A DNA stretch of 64,000 nucleotides from Eudorina sp. 2006-703-Eu-15 (lineage: Eukaryota; Chlorophyta; Chlorophyceae; Chlamydomonadales; Volvocaceae), in NCBI GenBank assembly GCA_003117195.1, contig BDSI01000082.1, positions 310,001 to 374,000 on the forward strand, given 5' to 3'. The translations under genes and the position numbers were made by a program. The notes under the pieces were generated by a model. It worked only from the letters and a program-made list of their open reading frames with translations. It was not told the DNA's origin and ran no database searches. Below are positions 50,401-60,714 of the stretch, piece by piece; position 1 is the first letter of the stretch, and each line of letters opens with the position of its first letter.

Positions 50401-53400
50401 GAGTTGTTCTGCGCCCGTTCGTCAGGTCCCGCCTTGAGAGCCAGGTGATAGGCGGTGAGGCCGCTCTTGTTGGGTGTCAGCAGCGCCTATATATCAAAAT
50501 GGGAATGTGTACGGTATGGCGGCTAGATAACCTTGCTTCATCATGCATGGGGCAGGGCCGGCAGTAAGTATATGAAACAATAATACGGTAGCAGGTTCAT
50601 GAGCAACCACACACCCATACACATGCATAAACACGCACGGACGCACGTGCGTGCCCCGATGCGTATATAATAATGCGACGTGCACTGTACATGTACATGG
50701 CGTCGTCTACACACCTTCAACTTGTCGTCTGCACGTTCTAGCATGAGCTTGACAGTCTCCTCTTGTCCCCGCATCGCGGCGAGGTGCAGCGGCGTGTTGC
50801 CTTGGGCGTCCACTGTGTAGGCCTGTGTGTATGATATGTTTGGCACGCAGCGGGGCATACAATGTATCATTGTACGCACGCAAAATAATATAATAAAAAA
50901 TAGAAAAAATATTTATGTACGTACTGCACAGCACGCAATTGCCATTTCATATTTCCAAATATCATACACCTACATGTATACATAATGTAAACGTTACAGG
51001 GTGGACCCGTATCCAGACCGTGTGTTCCAACGGGCCCAGATAGCTCGCATCCTCCATCACCCGTGGGCTTGGGTTCATGCAGCCATACCGGCAAACACAC
51101 CAGGTTACCAGCGCGCCAGGAGTGCCTCTCCTGAAAACCGCGCCAGACCCGCCGAATCACACGGCGGGGAGGGAACCGTATATGTATACATGTATATGTG
51201 TACATGTAAAATGTATATACCAGCTGCCTTACCTTTAGCCCAGTGTCCAGCAGCTCGCTGGCCAGCAGGCGAGCGCCTTTGGCTGCGGCGAAGTGCAACG
51301 GCGTGCGGCCCAACGCATCTCTCGCCTTCAACGGATTTGCACCCTGGACGTCCGACCGCGAAATTTGCCAAGGGCGGCACACAAACACAACAAAAACAGC
51401 AGCAGTCGATGGCGGCGGGTAGGTCGTACGTATTGATAATACCCACACACTGGGTACTGTCTGCTGTTAACACGCATTAATGGCTGGCGCCGCGAAATGA
51501 ACTGGAGAACGAAGAGTGCACAGGGGACATACATGGTGATGATGAGTGGATAGCCAGGAAATATGATATATAAACAACAAAATGGAGTCATACATGCAGC
51601 AAATGGGTGCCATGCGTACGTCAACATTATTTGGATCGATATACTGGCTGATGTGGCGCTCGCTGCATGCCCAGTGGCCGATCGAGCAACGCGGGCACGT
51701 ACGTAGATGCACATACGTACCTTGGCCACCATCAGGCTGTACAGCTCCTTGTCGTCCGCCGCGGCTGCCAGGTTAATCAGCGGCACCCTCTCCTTGAAAG
51801 CAGGGAGTTGGACCAGTGCCCCCAGGTCCACAAGCTTGGTGGCCAGCTCCAGCGCCCGCTGCTTGTCCAGCAGCCCGGACGCCCGGAACATGAGCACGTG
51901 GCCCAGAACGGTCTCGCCCTGTATGTTTGCATCCCGGATTATCCCGGTAATCCGGGATGCAAATCGTAATGATAAAATCACAAGTATACGAACATGTATT
52001 ATTGCAATTATGACAATAATAATATTCTTAAATAATATCACATTTTTTTGTATGTAGATTATAAGGTATATAAAATAAAATAAAATAAAATAATATAATA
52101 TAATATAATGTAATATAATATAATATAATATAATATAATATAATATAATATAATATAATATAATATAATATAATATAATATAATATAATATAATATAATA
52201 TAATATAATATAATATAATATAATATAATATAATATAATATAATATAATATAATATAATATAATATATGGCATCCACGCACGCAAGCAGTCCAGCACACC
52301 ATTACGATCAATCACCTGCGCGTTCTGCACGTTCAGAAGCTTGGCGTACTTGGCAGCAGGCTCCCGAGGAGGACGAAGCCAGGCCTCCATTTCATCAAAC
52401 CAACCATACTTGGCAGCGTAAGATACCAAGCTGTTACCCTGTCATCATTTGGATAACCGACATGGTGTACATAAACACGTCATCACTTGGGTGATTGTGG
52501 TCTTAACCGTGGCACATGCGCGCGCCGCGCAATCGGTCTCTTTCTGCGTGACAGCAGCTGTATGAGTGTTGGGCCGATCGCGCGACGGCCGCCGGCGAAC
52601 GCAACGCATGGGAGGGCGGGTCGTACCAAGGTACGTAGCTAGGGGTCGGTCACAGGTCGTGAGATAGATTACGTAGGTTTGAACCCTCAAAACCCTAACA
52701 ACTAAACGGCGACACGCTTGCCGCCGACGTACTAGGGTTAGGGTTGAACCCTAAAACATATTAGGCTTAAATAACCCTAAATAAACACCCTAACAGCTAA
52801 CGAACGGCGGTTCGACGCAGCCGAAATATATACTTGACCCAATAATGTAAGGCGGGTTATCGCGTATATATGTGCAAGGATACAACACATGGTTCCAGCG
52901 TCGGCATTTTAATGACGTGTGTCCGTACGTACGTACATACGTACCTCCTTATCGACCACGTCGAAATCAATGCTGCGGTGGGCACGTCACCATACATTCC
53001 GCCGCACGAGGGATGAGGGATGACATAAGAGATTGATGGATCGCGATAAGACCTGGCGCACTAGCTAGCGACGGAAACAGCAGATTGATGGTATGTATGT
53101 TCAAATGGCTCGACAACAAACCGCCGTGCGTCGTCTCTGCAGATTTAGTTGTGGTCTACGTGCTGGTTTCATAAAACAATAACGTGCATAAAACGATAGA
53201 AGATGAACCGGCGGCGGGTGCGTGCGTGAACTCATGGAGGACGACAGGAATGAGCTGAATGTGCGCCGCACGGTGTCGGGATGCATTTGAGATGTGCGTG
53301 CGTGGCGGACGGACGACACAATACATCGATAAACATACACGGCGTCCGATGTCAACTAACATACACGACCTAGCTACCTGCTGATGACATGCACGCGCGC

Positions 53401-55571
53401 ACGCACTCTGAGCGCCATGCCATGCATCATCACCGTACACGTGACGTACGGCGGATGTGATCGTTGATGAAAATGTGCGTACGTCGCGTACTAGGGAGGT
53501 CTTCGTTCATTCTCACCTAACGTCCAAGTCCTTGCACAGAGCCAGCACCTCCCGGGTCAGGTTCACGCGCCCCGCGGCCACCACCGCGAGTAACGGAGTA
53601 ATGCCCTTGCCATCCTGCAGTTCAAATGTGCGGCGGCATTTGGTGAAAAAAGCAAGCAAAACATTGCTACAACACACGCCAGGTTTCACACATGACAATA
53701 ATATTGTTATTATTTAATATCAGGAGCAATAATAATATTAACAATAACAGACACGGCGGGGTGAGTATTGGCTGAGACAGAAGACCCCGCCGTGGCCCTG
53801 TTCGGTCAAAACTACCGGAATCAATGAAGGTTATTCATACTGCAGGCAGCGCACATAATTACGCACGCACTTTAATGTTAATCAGGTCGGGTGGGAGCTT
53901 CTTGCCAGCCTCAGCCCCGGCGGCGGCGGGGCTGCGCAGCCCGACCGATTTTTCCATCAGAAGCCGAGCCGCCTTGAGCTTGCCAGTCTCCAGCGCCAGA
54001 TGAAGCGGCGTCTTCCCAGCCTTGTTGACGACGTGGGGCGGAGTGCCGTACCGCAGCAGCTTCCGGATGCCGCGGAGATGGTTGATAAACACGGAATAGT
54101 GAAGGGCCGTGTTGCCTGCGCCACGCAGAAAACATATATACCCAGCAAGTACGTACGGGGCGAGCGATGCAGCAGTTAGCGTAATGCATGTTTCACATGG
54201 TTGGTTTACCTATAACCGATGATGGATAGCTGCGTGTGGCATGGATGAGCCACTGGTGGCTGCTGCCATGTACATGCCTAGATACCTGATACGGAAGGAA
54301 GGAGGATGTTATGCCTGTACATAAGTATGCAATTACGGCAATAGTACGTGAAGGAAGCGGGAACAGCGGGAAACTAGACAGTGCGCGGCTGCGTGTACTA
54401 CTTGCCTAGGTCTTCCTCCACCGCCTCGTCCTTCCCCGCGCCGCTGCAGATCTGTCGGAGCGGCATGCGACGCAGCAGCACCCGCATTTGCGCCCAGTCC
54501 GCCGAAAGGGCCAGCCGCCGCAGCTCCTTGCCATCCTGCCAGCCGGTATTATTGGAACAAGCACTCGCATTGCTCGTACATCACACATACGACAAATGTT
54601 GACTAGCTTTCGACTGACGAATGGATTCCCATTATGTGCACGCTTGCAAGATTCCGTTGACGACTTTGAATGGCCGGAGGTCAGCTTCGTGACTGAAGAA
54701 TGACTGTTACGACTGGGCAGGGCCCTGTACCAATGCGCTGCTCAATCTAATTCTTCTACTGAGAGCATCGTGCGTATGTAGTAGCCCACATTGAGTGCCA
54801 TGCTCTTTTTGGTTGAGACACATACGGTACGCATGTCCAGTGCATTTTAAGACTAGTGTATGGCCGCTATATAAATCGTTGTATGTCGTTTCTATTGTAC
54901 GACTAAATCGTCATGTGCCATTCCCGTCTGTCGACGACGGATCCAGGACGGTAGTTGGCTCATGTTGGCTCAAGAGCCAGCAGGTTATACGGGATGAATA
55001 TGATAACGAAATGTATTCGTTTTGACAGGCGCTAACACTATCATGTCGTGTTAGACGATTTCAAATGTTCAAATGTTTCGGCCAACACGCTTAAGTACGT
55101 AGGCCCAAAATTAAGACAAGTGCCGTGTAGCTAGCTAGTGCTCTTGTTTTTAAGTAGACGGGCGGAATGTGGATACTCTACGTATGACTTTAAGAGCACA
55201 TTGAGTTCCGGAACACAACGAAATGAATACTTAACGTATATTACAAGGAAATAAAAAATCACACAAAGCGAGAGGACGGACTCAGCAACTTCATGACGCA
55301 CGGCAAGGCCGCGGTACGTTACGTTACATACATACCTCCTTCCTCTGCTCCTTTGTTTGAGGTTCCTGCAATCAATCATGTGCAAGATTGTGATTTTTAA
55401 AATGAAACAAAGGGTGCGCAAGAAGAAAGTTTCAGGCCTTGACGCATTTCCTAGTCGTTCGGCTTTCTGCTGCAGTCCGCGGCAAAGCAAACGAATGCGT
55501 CTCGGCTCACGTACCTTTGGTGTATTGTCTGGATTGAATTCGTCCACGGGCTTGCAGCAACCGGCGCCCAT
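21717..55571 (-). CDS. Giant dual-acylated ankyrin-repeat protein, about 59 exons
   Basis: One minus-strand gene of about 34 kb. I traced 59 exons with consensus splice sites. All junction phases agree except one (exon 41 to 42, see findings). The product is about 2,820 residues. The layout is an acylation-type N-terminus (MGAGCC), ankyrin repeats over roughly residues 70-710, an acidic disordered middle (about 710-1310), a second ankyrin cluster (about 1430-1835), and a long alpha-helical C-terminal region ending LNILEMLDMDVSF. No kinase, protease, channel or nucleotide-binding motif was seen. Ankyrin proteins scaffold other proteins, and the N-terminus suggests attachment to plasma or flagellar membrane; both points are inference. 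Individual exons are given in the block entries. I do not recognise an orthologue. Confidence 0.85.
24902..24930. repeat. (CA)n microsatellite
   Basis: Short CA tract in the intron between exons 24983..25161 and 24453..24713. Confidence 0.9.
25957..26950 (+). mobile_element. TE-A copy 1, about 1-kb non-autonomous transposon
   Basis: About 994 bp, matched almost throughout by an inverted copy at 45249-46236. Shared text includes the plus-strand block from 26311, whose reading begins MNIKMPPTSRFAFLSCQM. One end is a GC-rich hairpin (CCCCAGCGCGAAGCGCG then TTCGGGG), the other a nested hairpin around GTCGGCTTC/GAAGCCGA next to GGGGCCCCGCCC. There is no transposase ORF. It is inserted in an intron of the ankyrin gene. 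Target-site duplications were not clear. Confidence 0.8.
30200..33391 (-). CDS. Ankyrin gene exons 40-47
   Basis: Exons 33329..33391, 33124..33155, 33009..33066, 32827..32936, 32275..32454, 31894..31996, 31035..31234 and 30200..30445. Peptides include VDYLRIGVLLFSTQIIE, RLIIRVLLDM, FPIDPASLRNFLHDLSK, KRPIAHCDPALACAHVMLYW, YRWLDIDPKVVNDPVWLDSV and DHKAYEKAKKKFMSEVESS. No domain recognised; the region is mostly helical. The junction of exon 41 to 42 is one base out of phase, and exon 42 has a poor donor (GTTAAC), so this is the least certain part of the model. Confidence 0.7.
33562..36307 (-). CDS. Ankyrin gene exons 33-39: second ankyrin cluster
   Basis: Exons 36225..36307, 35745..35877, 35124..35450, 34777..34848, 34514..34561, 33963..34077 and 33562..33657. 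Exon 33 joined to 34 gives a split repeat: SPLHVSICLKKYETVR then ALLDLGADPNLSGQEY. Exon 35 has WVSPLHLACRFGLADITFLL and KSPLEEALMYARANAQAYG. The donors after exon 34 (GTCGGT) and exon 35 (GTGGGT) are weaker than average, but the frames agree. Exons 37-39 are short helical segments. Confidence 0.8.
36766..37205 (-). repeat. Dispersed repeat R1, copy 2 (inverted)
   Basis: Begins GGATGTTACAGCGGACCCCG, the reverse complement of one end of R1 copy 1, and continues through the same blocks in opposite order. It lies in the intron between ankyrin gene exons 37425..37628 and 36225..36307, flanked by AT-rich TAGTAATAG-like simple sequence at about 36,595-36,770 and 37,225-37,275. Confidence 0.85.
37425..40561 (-). 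CDS. Ankyrin gene exons 26-32
   Basis: Exons 40363..40561, 39820..39910, 39350..39418, 38982..39169, 38484..38631, 38206..38265 and 37425..37628. Exon 26 begins DHLYANEEYYKPDTMYDG. Exon 28 is very basic (RQRRPRKPGEKPQIRQKK). Exon 29 holds two ankyrin repeats (TSPLVYAVRLGRVKCVEVLV and HGVTPLSYALYMLVK). Exons 30-32 are helical (MDSQLETLERVVAEK; QEEQRRRCPPDYAQLFPSLM). Confidence 0.85.
40735..46691 (-). CDS. Ankyrin gene exons 18-25: acidic and low-complexity middle
   Basis: Exons 46585..46691, 46368..46445, 44778..44807, 43615..43904, 43181..43274, 42350..42714, 41533..41830 and 40735..41269. The sequence is strongly acidic (IEEKSDFLDLVPSRVDNG, VDDYNGEDSE, GDEWIDEEDVEEEIWERV, DADLEDDPNWDDKYNTREE). 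It then turns Ser/Gly/Ala-rich, with a basic patch (SKRRLFQQQ) and a helical end (GKASAIVGKSFDALKGKLTA). It is likely disordered and may mediate binding or phosphorylation. The intron before exon 20 carries TE-A copy 2. Confidence 0.85.
45249..46236 (-). mobile_element. TE-A copy 2, inverted
   Basis: About 988 bp, the reverse complement of TE-A copy 1 with scattered substitutions. It lies in the intron between ankyrin gene exons 46368..46445 and 44778..44807. The terminal hairpin near 46192-46235 is a near-perfect palindrome (GGGCGGGGCCCC ... GGGGCCCCGCCC). Confidence 0.8.
47072..50822 (-). CDS. Ankyrin gene exons 10-17
   Basis: Exons 50715..50822, 50333..50486, 49582..49652, 49006..49182, 48445..48596, 47941..48127, 47454..47573 and 47072..47216. 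Repeats are visible in exon 10 (DAQGNTPLHLAAMRGQEETV), exon 11 (NKSGLTAYHLALKAG), exon 12 (DTPLLLAIQGHQDKVVRALL), exon 13 (FDQLMDAGVDMSAAS), exon 14 (DEKGYTPLALAAFYNNAWLV), exon 15 (GQTPLMCAAKGASVAATQ) and exon 16 (LLLNRGANVHAVDAEGRSVL). Many repeats occupy single exons, as expected from repeat duplication by exon shuffling. Confidence 0.88.
50987..51179 (+). repeat. Dispersed repeat R3, copy 1
   Basis: Opens with a GTAAACGTTACAGGGTGGAC-like end and closes with GGCGGGGAGGGAACCG. The same ends occur at 57031-57113, and the opening motif alone is repeated at about 5354-5405 and 35992-36012. It sits in the intron between exons 51233..51343 and 50715..50822. Non-coding. Confidence 0.6.
51233..52438 (-). 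CDS. Ankyrin gene exons 7-9
   Basis: Exons 52316..52438, 51721..51918 and 51233..51343, all phase 0 at both ends. Exon 7 (GNSLVSYAAKYGWFDEMEAW) and exon 8 (GETVLGHVLMFRASGLLDKQ, later VPLINLAAAADDKELYSLMV) are divergent repeats. Exon 9 is a clean one: DALGRTPLHFAAAKGARLLA. The exon 7-8 intron holds the TAATA satellite and a 16-bp palindrome. Confidence 0.88.
51926..51963. repeat. Perfect 16-bp inverted repeat next to a splice acceptor
   Basis: Arms 51926-51941 (TTTGCATCCCGGATTA) and 51948-51963 are exact reverse complements around a 6-base loop (TCCCGG). The hairpin ends 5 bases from the acceptor AG (51920-51919) of exon 51721..51918. Confidence 0.95.
52091..52266. repeat. (TAATA)n pentanucleotide satellite
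   Basis: About 35 nearly perfect 5-bp units in the intron between exons 52316..52438 and 51721..51918, preceded by a short TAAAA run. It produces a false Tyr/Ile-rich ORF. Confidence 0.97.
52683..52800. repeat. Interstitial telomere-like motifs
   Basis: Clustered CCCTAA/TTAGGG-type heptamers and octamers in both orientations (AAAACCCTAAC, CTAGGGTTAGGGTTG, AACCCTAAAAC, AACCCTAAATAAACACCCTAA). It lies in the intron between exons 52945..52972 and 52316..52438. A two-unit AAACCCTAAACCCTA occurs at about 45,102-45,117. These resemble the TTTAGGG / TTTTAGGG telomere repeats of plants and green algae. Confidence 0.7.
52945..54535 (-). CDS. Ankyrin gene exons 3-6: first ankyrin repeats
   Basis: Exons 54406..54535, 53871..54115, 53517..53614 and 52945..52972. 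Exon 3 starts DGKELRRLALSADWAQMR, a degenerate repeat. Exon 4 contains GNTALHYSVFINHLRGIRKL and GKTPLHLALETGKLKAARLL, two clear ankyrin repeats with the TPLHLA signature. Exon 5 (DGKGITPLLAVVAAGRVNLT) is another. Exon 6 is a 28-bp exon (SIDFDVVDKE). The donor of exon 3 is GC (TAG|GCAAGT). Confidence 0.88.
55336..55571 (-). CDS. Ankyrin gene exons 1-2: acylated N-terminus
   Basis: Exon 1 (55515..55571) reads MGAGCCKPVDEFNPDNTPK and exon 2 (55336..55365) EPQTKEQRKE. Gly2 with Cys at position 6 fits the N-myristoylation pattern MGxxx[S/T/A/G/C/N], and Cys5/Cys6 are suited to palmitoylation. The start is chosen because this Met opens the acylation motif and no in-frame exon precedes it. Donors are AAG|GTACGT and GAG|GTATGT. 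Confidence 0.8.
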
Positions 55572-57030
55572 GGTGTCGGCAGAGTATCAACGAAGGCTCA
55601 GATTTAGAAGCACAGCTTCAGAAGAAGCAGCTTGTTATGGCATGCACGCAACATATGCGTTGTAATGTCTCATCCTAGAGCTGGGAGACCGGGACAATTT
55701 TCGGTAGTCTTCAGGGCCGTGTCGTAGAAATCTTCTTCTCATGTGTCCATAAACATATAGCCGGCTTCAATGTCTGTATGCGTAATATGGGCGATATCGC
55801 AGATCCTTCTGAAACTGTACTTCGTACATGTCGGCACTCTGTTACAATTAGTCCGGTGTACGGCAAGGGCGCACCACGAGAAGTTCAACAGCTGCTGTTC
55901 CAGGATGCACACATACCAGGACAATACTACCCAGAAGTCAAAGATTGTCTGTTTAATTTCTTTGTTCGATGTTCGAAAGTGTTCTAAGAACACATCGAGG
56001 ACATGATCATGGAAGAAATAAAGCACCGAGGTGGCAAGACAATTATTATTAAATGATGACTTCATAACTTTTACCGAAATTCACAAATCCTCAAGTTGTT
56101 CAACCGCCGACGTCCCTTGGGCGCTCGGCCGCCGTGCCAAATTAGGTGTACATGCCCCTTTCGTACATTGATGCCAGCTTCCTCGCAGCGATGCTTGCGG
56201 CCGGACGGAGGACATGACGATCCATGTGCCATGTCGCACACATTCATTCGTTATTACATCTATATCTCTTGTCTGTGCGTGTGTGGTATGGATGTGTGTA
56301 CTGTAAAGGAGCGAGGCTACGTAGCTGCTGGCAACGTGTCGGAAATAAACCTAAATATCTGGCCGAGCGAGGAACGACTGCTGGTTTGGTTTTGACCAGT
56401 GTGATCAACATGATGATGAAATGTTCGCGCGTACACATACATGTCCATGCCCTCGCGCTAGTGCATGTATACCAACGCCGCGACAGCAGACTAGCGAGCT
56501 ACCACGAAACTCGCTGCAACATGTAAGGCATGGTGCCTGAACAGGGCACGCACATATATCTCTTAGTCCCCCACCCCCTTAACACACGCCAGCCAGGCTC
56601 CGGCCGGCGTACTCTTAATATTAATACTATTCTGTTAGGCTGCCGCATTCCCGAGCGACATTCTGCTCGCTAGCGTAAGGCAGGAGGCGTGAGGTGCATG
56701 CATGCATGCATGCAATTGCGTGATGAGGCGCGCGTGCAGAAGGCACGCACAAGGATGGAACAGGGAAAGTTGGGAAACAACGAATATATACACATAGATA
56801 CATTTACGTGCGGAGACGCAGGATGCTTGAGCCGGGGGACCGGGATGATGACTTGACAACTTCCGATCGACTAGATCGATCGACAGCAACGAGGGATGGG
56901 TTAAGGGATATATACTGTTCGGACTCCCCGGTCTGATAATCATTATTATTATTATTATTACTATTAATATCAGTACTATATTATTATTACTACTACTATG
57001 CGTGCCCAATTTCCAGAAGATAACATATAA
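55572..57030. other. 5' flank of the ankyrin gene, no gene called
   Basis: Presumed promoter and 5' UTR of the minus-strand ankyrin gene. No TATA box or promoter element is clear. A short plus-strand ORF at 55778..55987 looks somewhat protein-like but has no partner exon or recognisable family. A small triplet satellite (ATT/ACT) lies at about 56,935-56,998. Confidence 0.4.
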
Positions 57031-57113
57031 TGTAACCGTTATATATAAGGTGAATCCCCGACCGGGCATGCGTTCCAACGCCGAATTACATGGCGGGGAG
57101 GGAGCCGGGATTT
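57031..57113 (+). repeat. Dispersed repeat R3, partial copy 2
   Basis: GTAACCGTTATATATAAGGT at the start, CGTTCCAACGCCGAATTACA in the middle and GGCGGGGAGGGAGCCG at the end parallel the R3 copy near 51.0 kb. The following GGATTTGAACC resembles the complement of a tRNA B-box, but no cloverleaf forms. Confidence 0.5.
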
Positions 57114-57319
57114 GAACCGCGGATCTCCGAACAGAATGCCTGTGTCTTTCGTGTGATCTGCTTGAACGATTGCGTTTCCGGTCCTCCGATCGCTGCTGGT
57201 GTATTCAGTCACGCACGCAGCAGGCAGCCGAGTTTGTGTCTGCGGAGGACGTACTCGGGGCTAGCTGCTTCTGCGCAGACACGCGACACAACCATGACAG
57301 TAGTGTAGCATCGCAGTTA

Positions 57320-57901
57320 CCTGGGGAGTGTTTCGGTGCACTTGTAACACGGCGCGGCCAAAGGCTTCTCGAGATGCTGTGCAGGGTCGTTGTTAGGGAC
57401 TTTACTGTAACCCAGCGTTACATTATTATCCCCCTCCTGAAGGGATCGTCCTCGTTCCTCACTGCGTCCTCGCAGTGCACAGTCCACTCCGCCTTGCCTC
57501 CCCTACCACGAGCCTTTTCAACTTACCAGACCTCGCGTCACGTCATGCGGCAGGACCCGGACCAACTTCGGCACAGACGTCCCTAGCAGGGATTTTGGAG
57601 TGGAAACCTTCCCCGCGCCCATCCAGAATCGAACTCACGACCAGACTGAAGAGGTCGTACGGAAAGAGTACTGATACTCGATACCAATTGTAACACGGCG
57701 CGGCCAAAGGCATCTCGAGATGCTGTGTAGGGTCATTGTTAGGGACTTATACTGTAACCCAGCGTTACAGCACTTGTGGAGCCTGTCCGGTGCACCACGG
57801 TGCTCCATGGACGGTGCAGTTTCGTTTTTGCAGTGTATGTGGGGTGATGAGGAAGCTTCGGCTGTCACCGATGACCCGCGGGGTCCGCTATAACATCCTT
57901 A
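57320..57901 (+). repeat. Dispersed repeat R1, copy 3, right half, interrupted
   Basis: Plus-oriented R1 text (GGGGAGTGTTTCGGTGCACT, then TGTGGAGCCTGTCCGG, GATGACCCGCGGGGTCCGCT, AACATCCTT) broken after GCACT by a 427-bp TRIM-like element that starts at 57343. Confidence 0.8.
57343..57769. mobile_element. TRIM-like element with 80-bp terminal direct repeats
   Basis: Two near-identical direct repeats, 57343..57422 and 57689..57769, each start TGTAACACGGCGCGG and end CAGCGTTACA, i.e. TG...CA as in LTRs. The whole is bounded by the 5-bp duplication GCACT at 57338-57342 and 57770-57774. The 266-bp interior has no coding potential. Read on the minus strand, TGGTATCGAGTATC follows the first repeat and resembles a tRNA primer-binding site. 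These are hallmarks of a terminal-repeat retrotransposon in miniature. Confidence 0.75.
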
Positions 57902-58215
57902 ACCACCCCGTTCCGTCTTGAGAACCAACCACAGCTAGCCAGGGATAGTTAGAGCCCACTCAAGGGAAGTTATTAGCCACCAGGGCGCCCCTATTAGCGA
58001 ACCACCACCCCAAGGCGGGCTCACGTCTCCGACGGTGGCCCGTAGTCTTGGAGGGCAACGAGGGGCCTGTCGGTACGTTCCTACGTACCGGGCCGAGAAA
58101 GCCGTCCGACCCTATCAAGGGCGCCAATGGTCCATGGAGCGCACAGTAGTCGCCTCGTCCAACCGCGACACACTACAAGCAACTTAGCGCCCACTGGGCT
58201 TCGGTAAATTACCGT
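57902..58215 (-). repeat. Dispersed repeat R1, copy 3, left half, inverted
   Basis: Blocks such as GAACCAACCACAGC, CGCCCCTATTAGCGAACCAC and GTGGCCCGTAGTCTTGGAGG match the left part of R1 in inverted orientation. They directly abut the right half in direct orientation, so this copy is rearranged. Confidence 0.75.
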
Positions 58216-58245
58216 ACCCTGGCCTGAAGGCACAGGGTGTTGAAT

Positions 58246-58323
58246 CACGCCATAAAGAATGGACCGATCGGCAGATGTCCATGATGGACATCTCATGGTA
58301 CATACCCAGGATACTACACAGGG
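58246..58323 (-). repeat. Repeat R4, copy 1 (inverted)
   Basis: Reverse complement of a 70-80 bp unit that reads TAGTATCCTGGGTATGTACC ... TTTATGGCGTGATACAACA at 59111-59179 and 59322-59400. Confidence 0.8.
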
Positions 58324-59179
<856 letters not shown>

Positions 59180-59321
59180 GTGGTATCGAGACCTGGCAGG
59201 CACCGGTTCGATTCCCGCTAAGGGCATACTACATACAGTATGATTGATGACTTGGTGGACGTGGCAGCCCCACCCTTCAATGATCACCGAGGACGGCTCC
59301 TGCTAGAGGGGGGATAACATG

Positions 59322-59706
<385 letters not shown>

Positions 59707-59707
<1 letters not shown>

Positions 59708-59775
59708 GTTACATATCGTTACATATCTGCCGGGCCGACACTGGCCGGGGGCGCTAACCCGCCCCATACGGGAGA

Positions 59776-59778
<3 letters not shown>
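59707..59778 (+). repeat. Repeat R5, copy 1
   Basis: CGTTACATATCTGCCGGGCC ... CCCCATACGGGAGACCG between two GT tracts. Also at 60640-60714 and 60887-60960. Confidence 0.85.

Positions 59779-59852
<74 letters not shown>
59779..59852. repeat. (GT)n tract 3
   Basis: About 37 GT units directly after R5 copy 1. Confidence 0.97.

Positions 59853-60714
<862 letters not shown>

Noticed and set aside
51328..52311. 327-codon minus ORF with Tyr/Ile repeats
   Set aside because: It merges two real exons with the TAATA satellite and intron sequence. The true exons are 51721..51918 and 51233..51343.
57080..57140. Possible minus-strand tRNA gene (GGTTCAAATCCCGG)
   Set aside because: The T-arm does not pair well and no anticodon or D-arm can be folded around it. 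Kept only as a repeat-associated motif.
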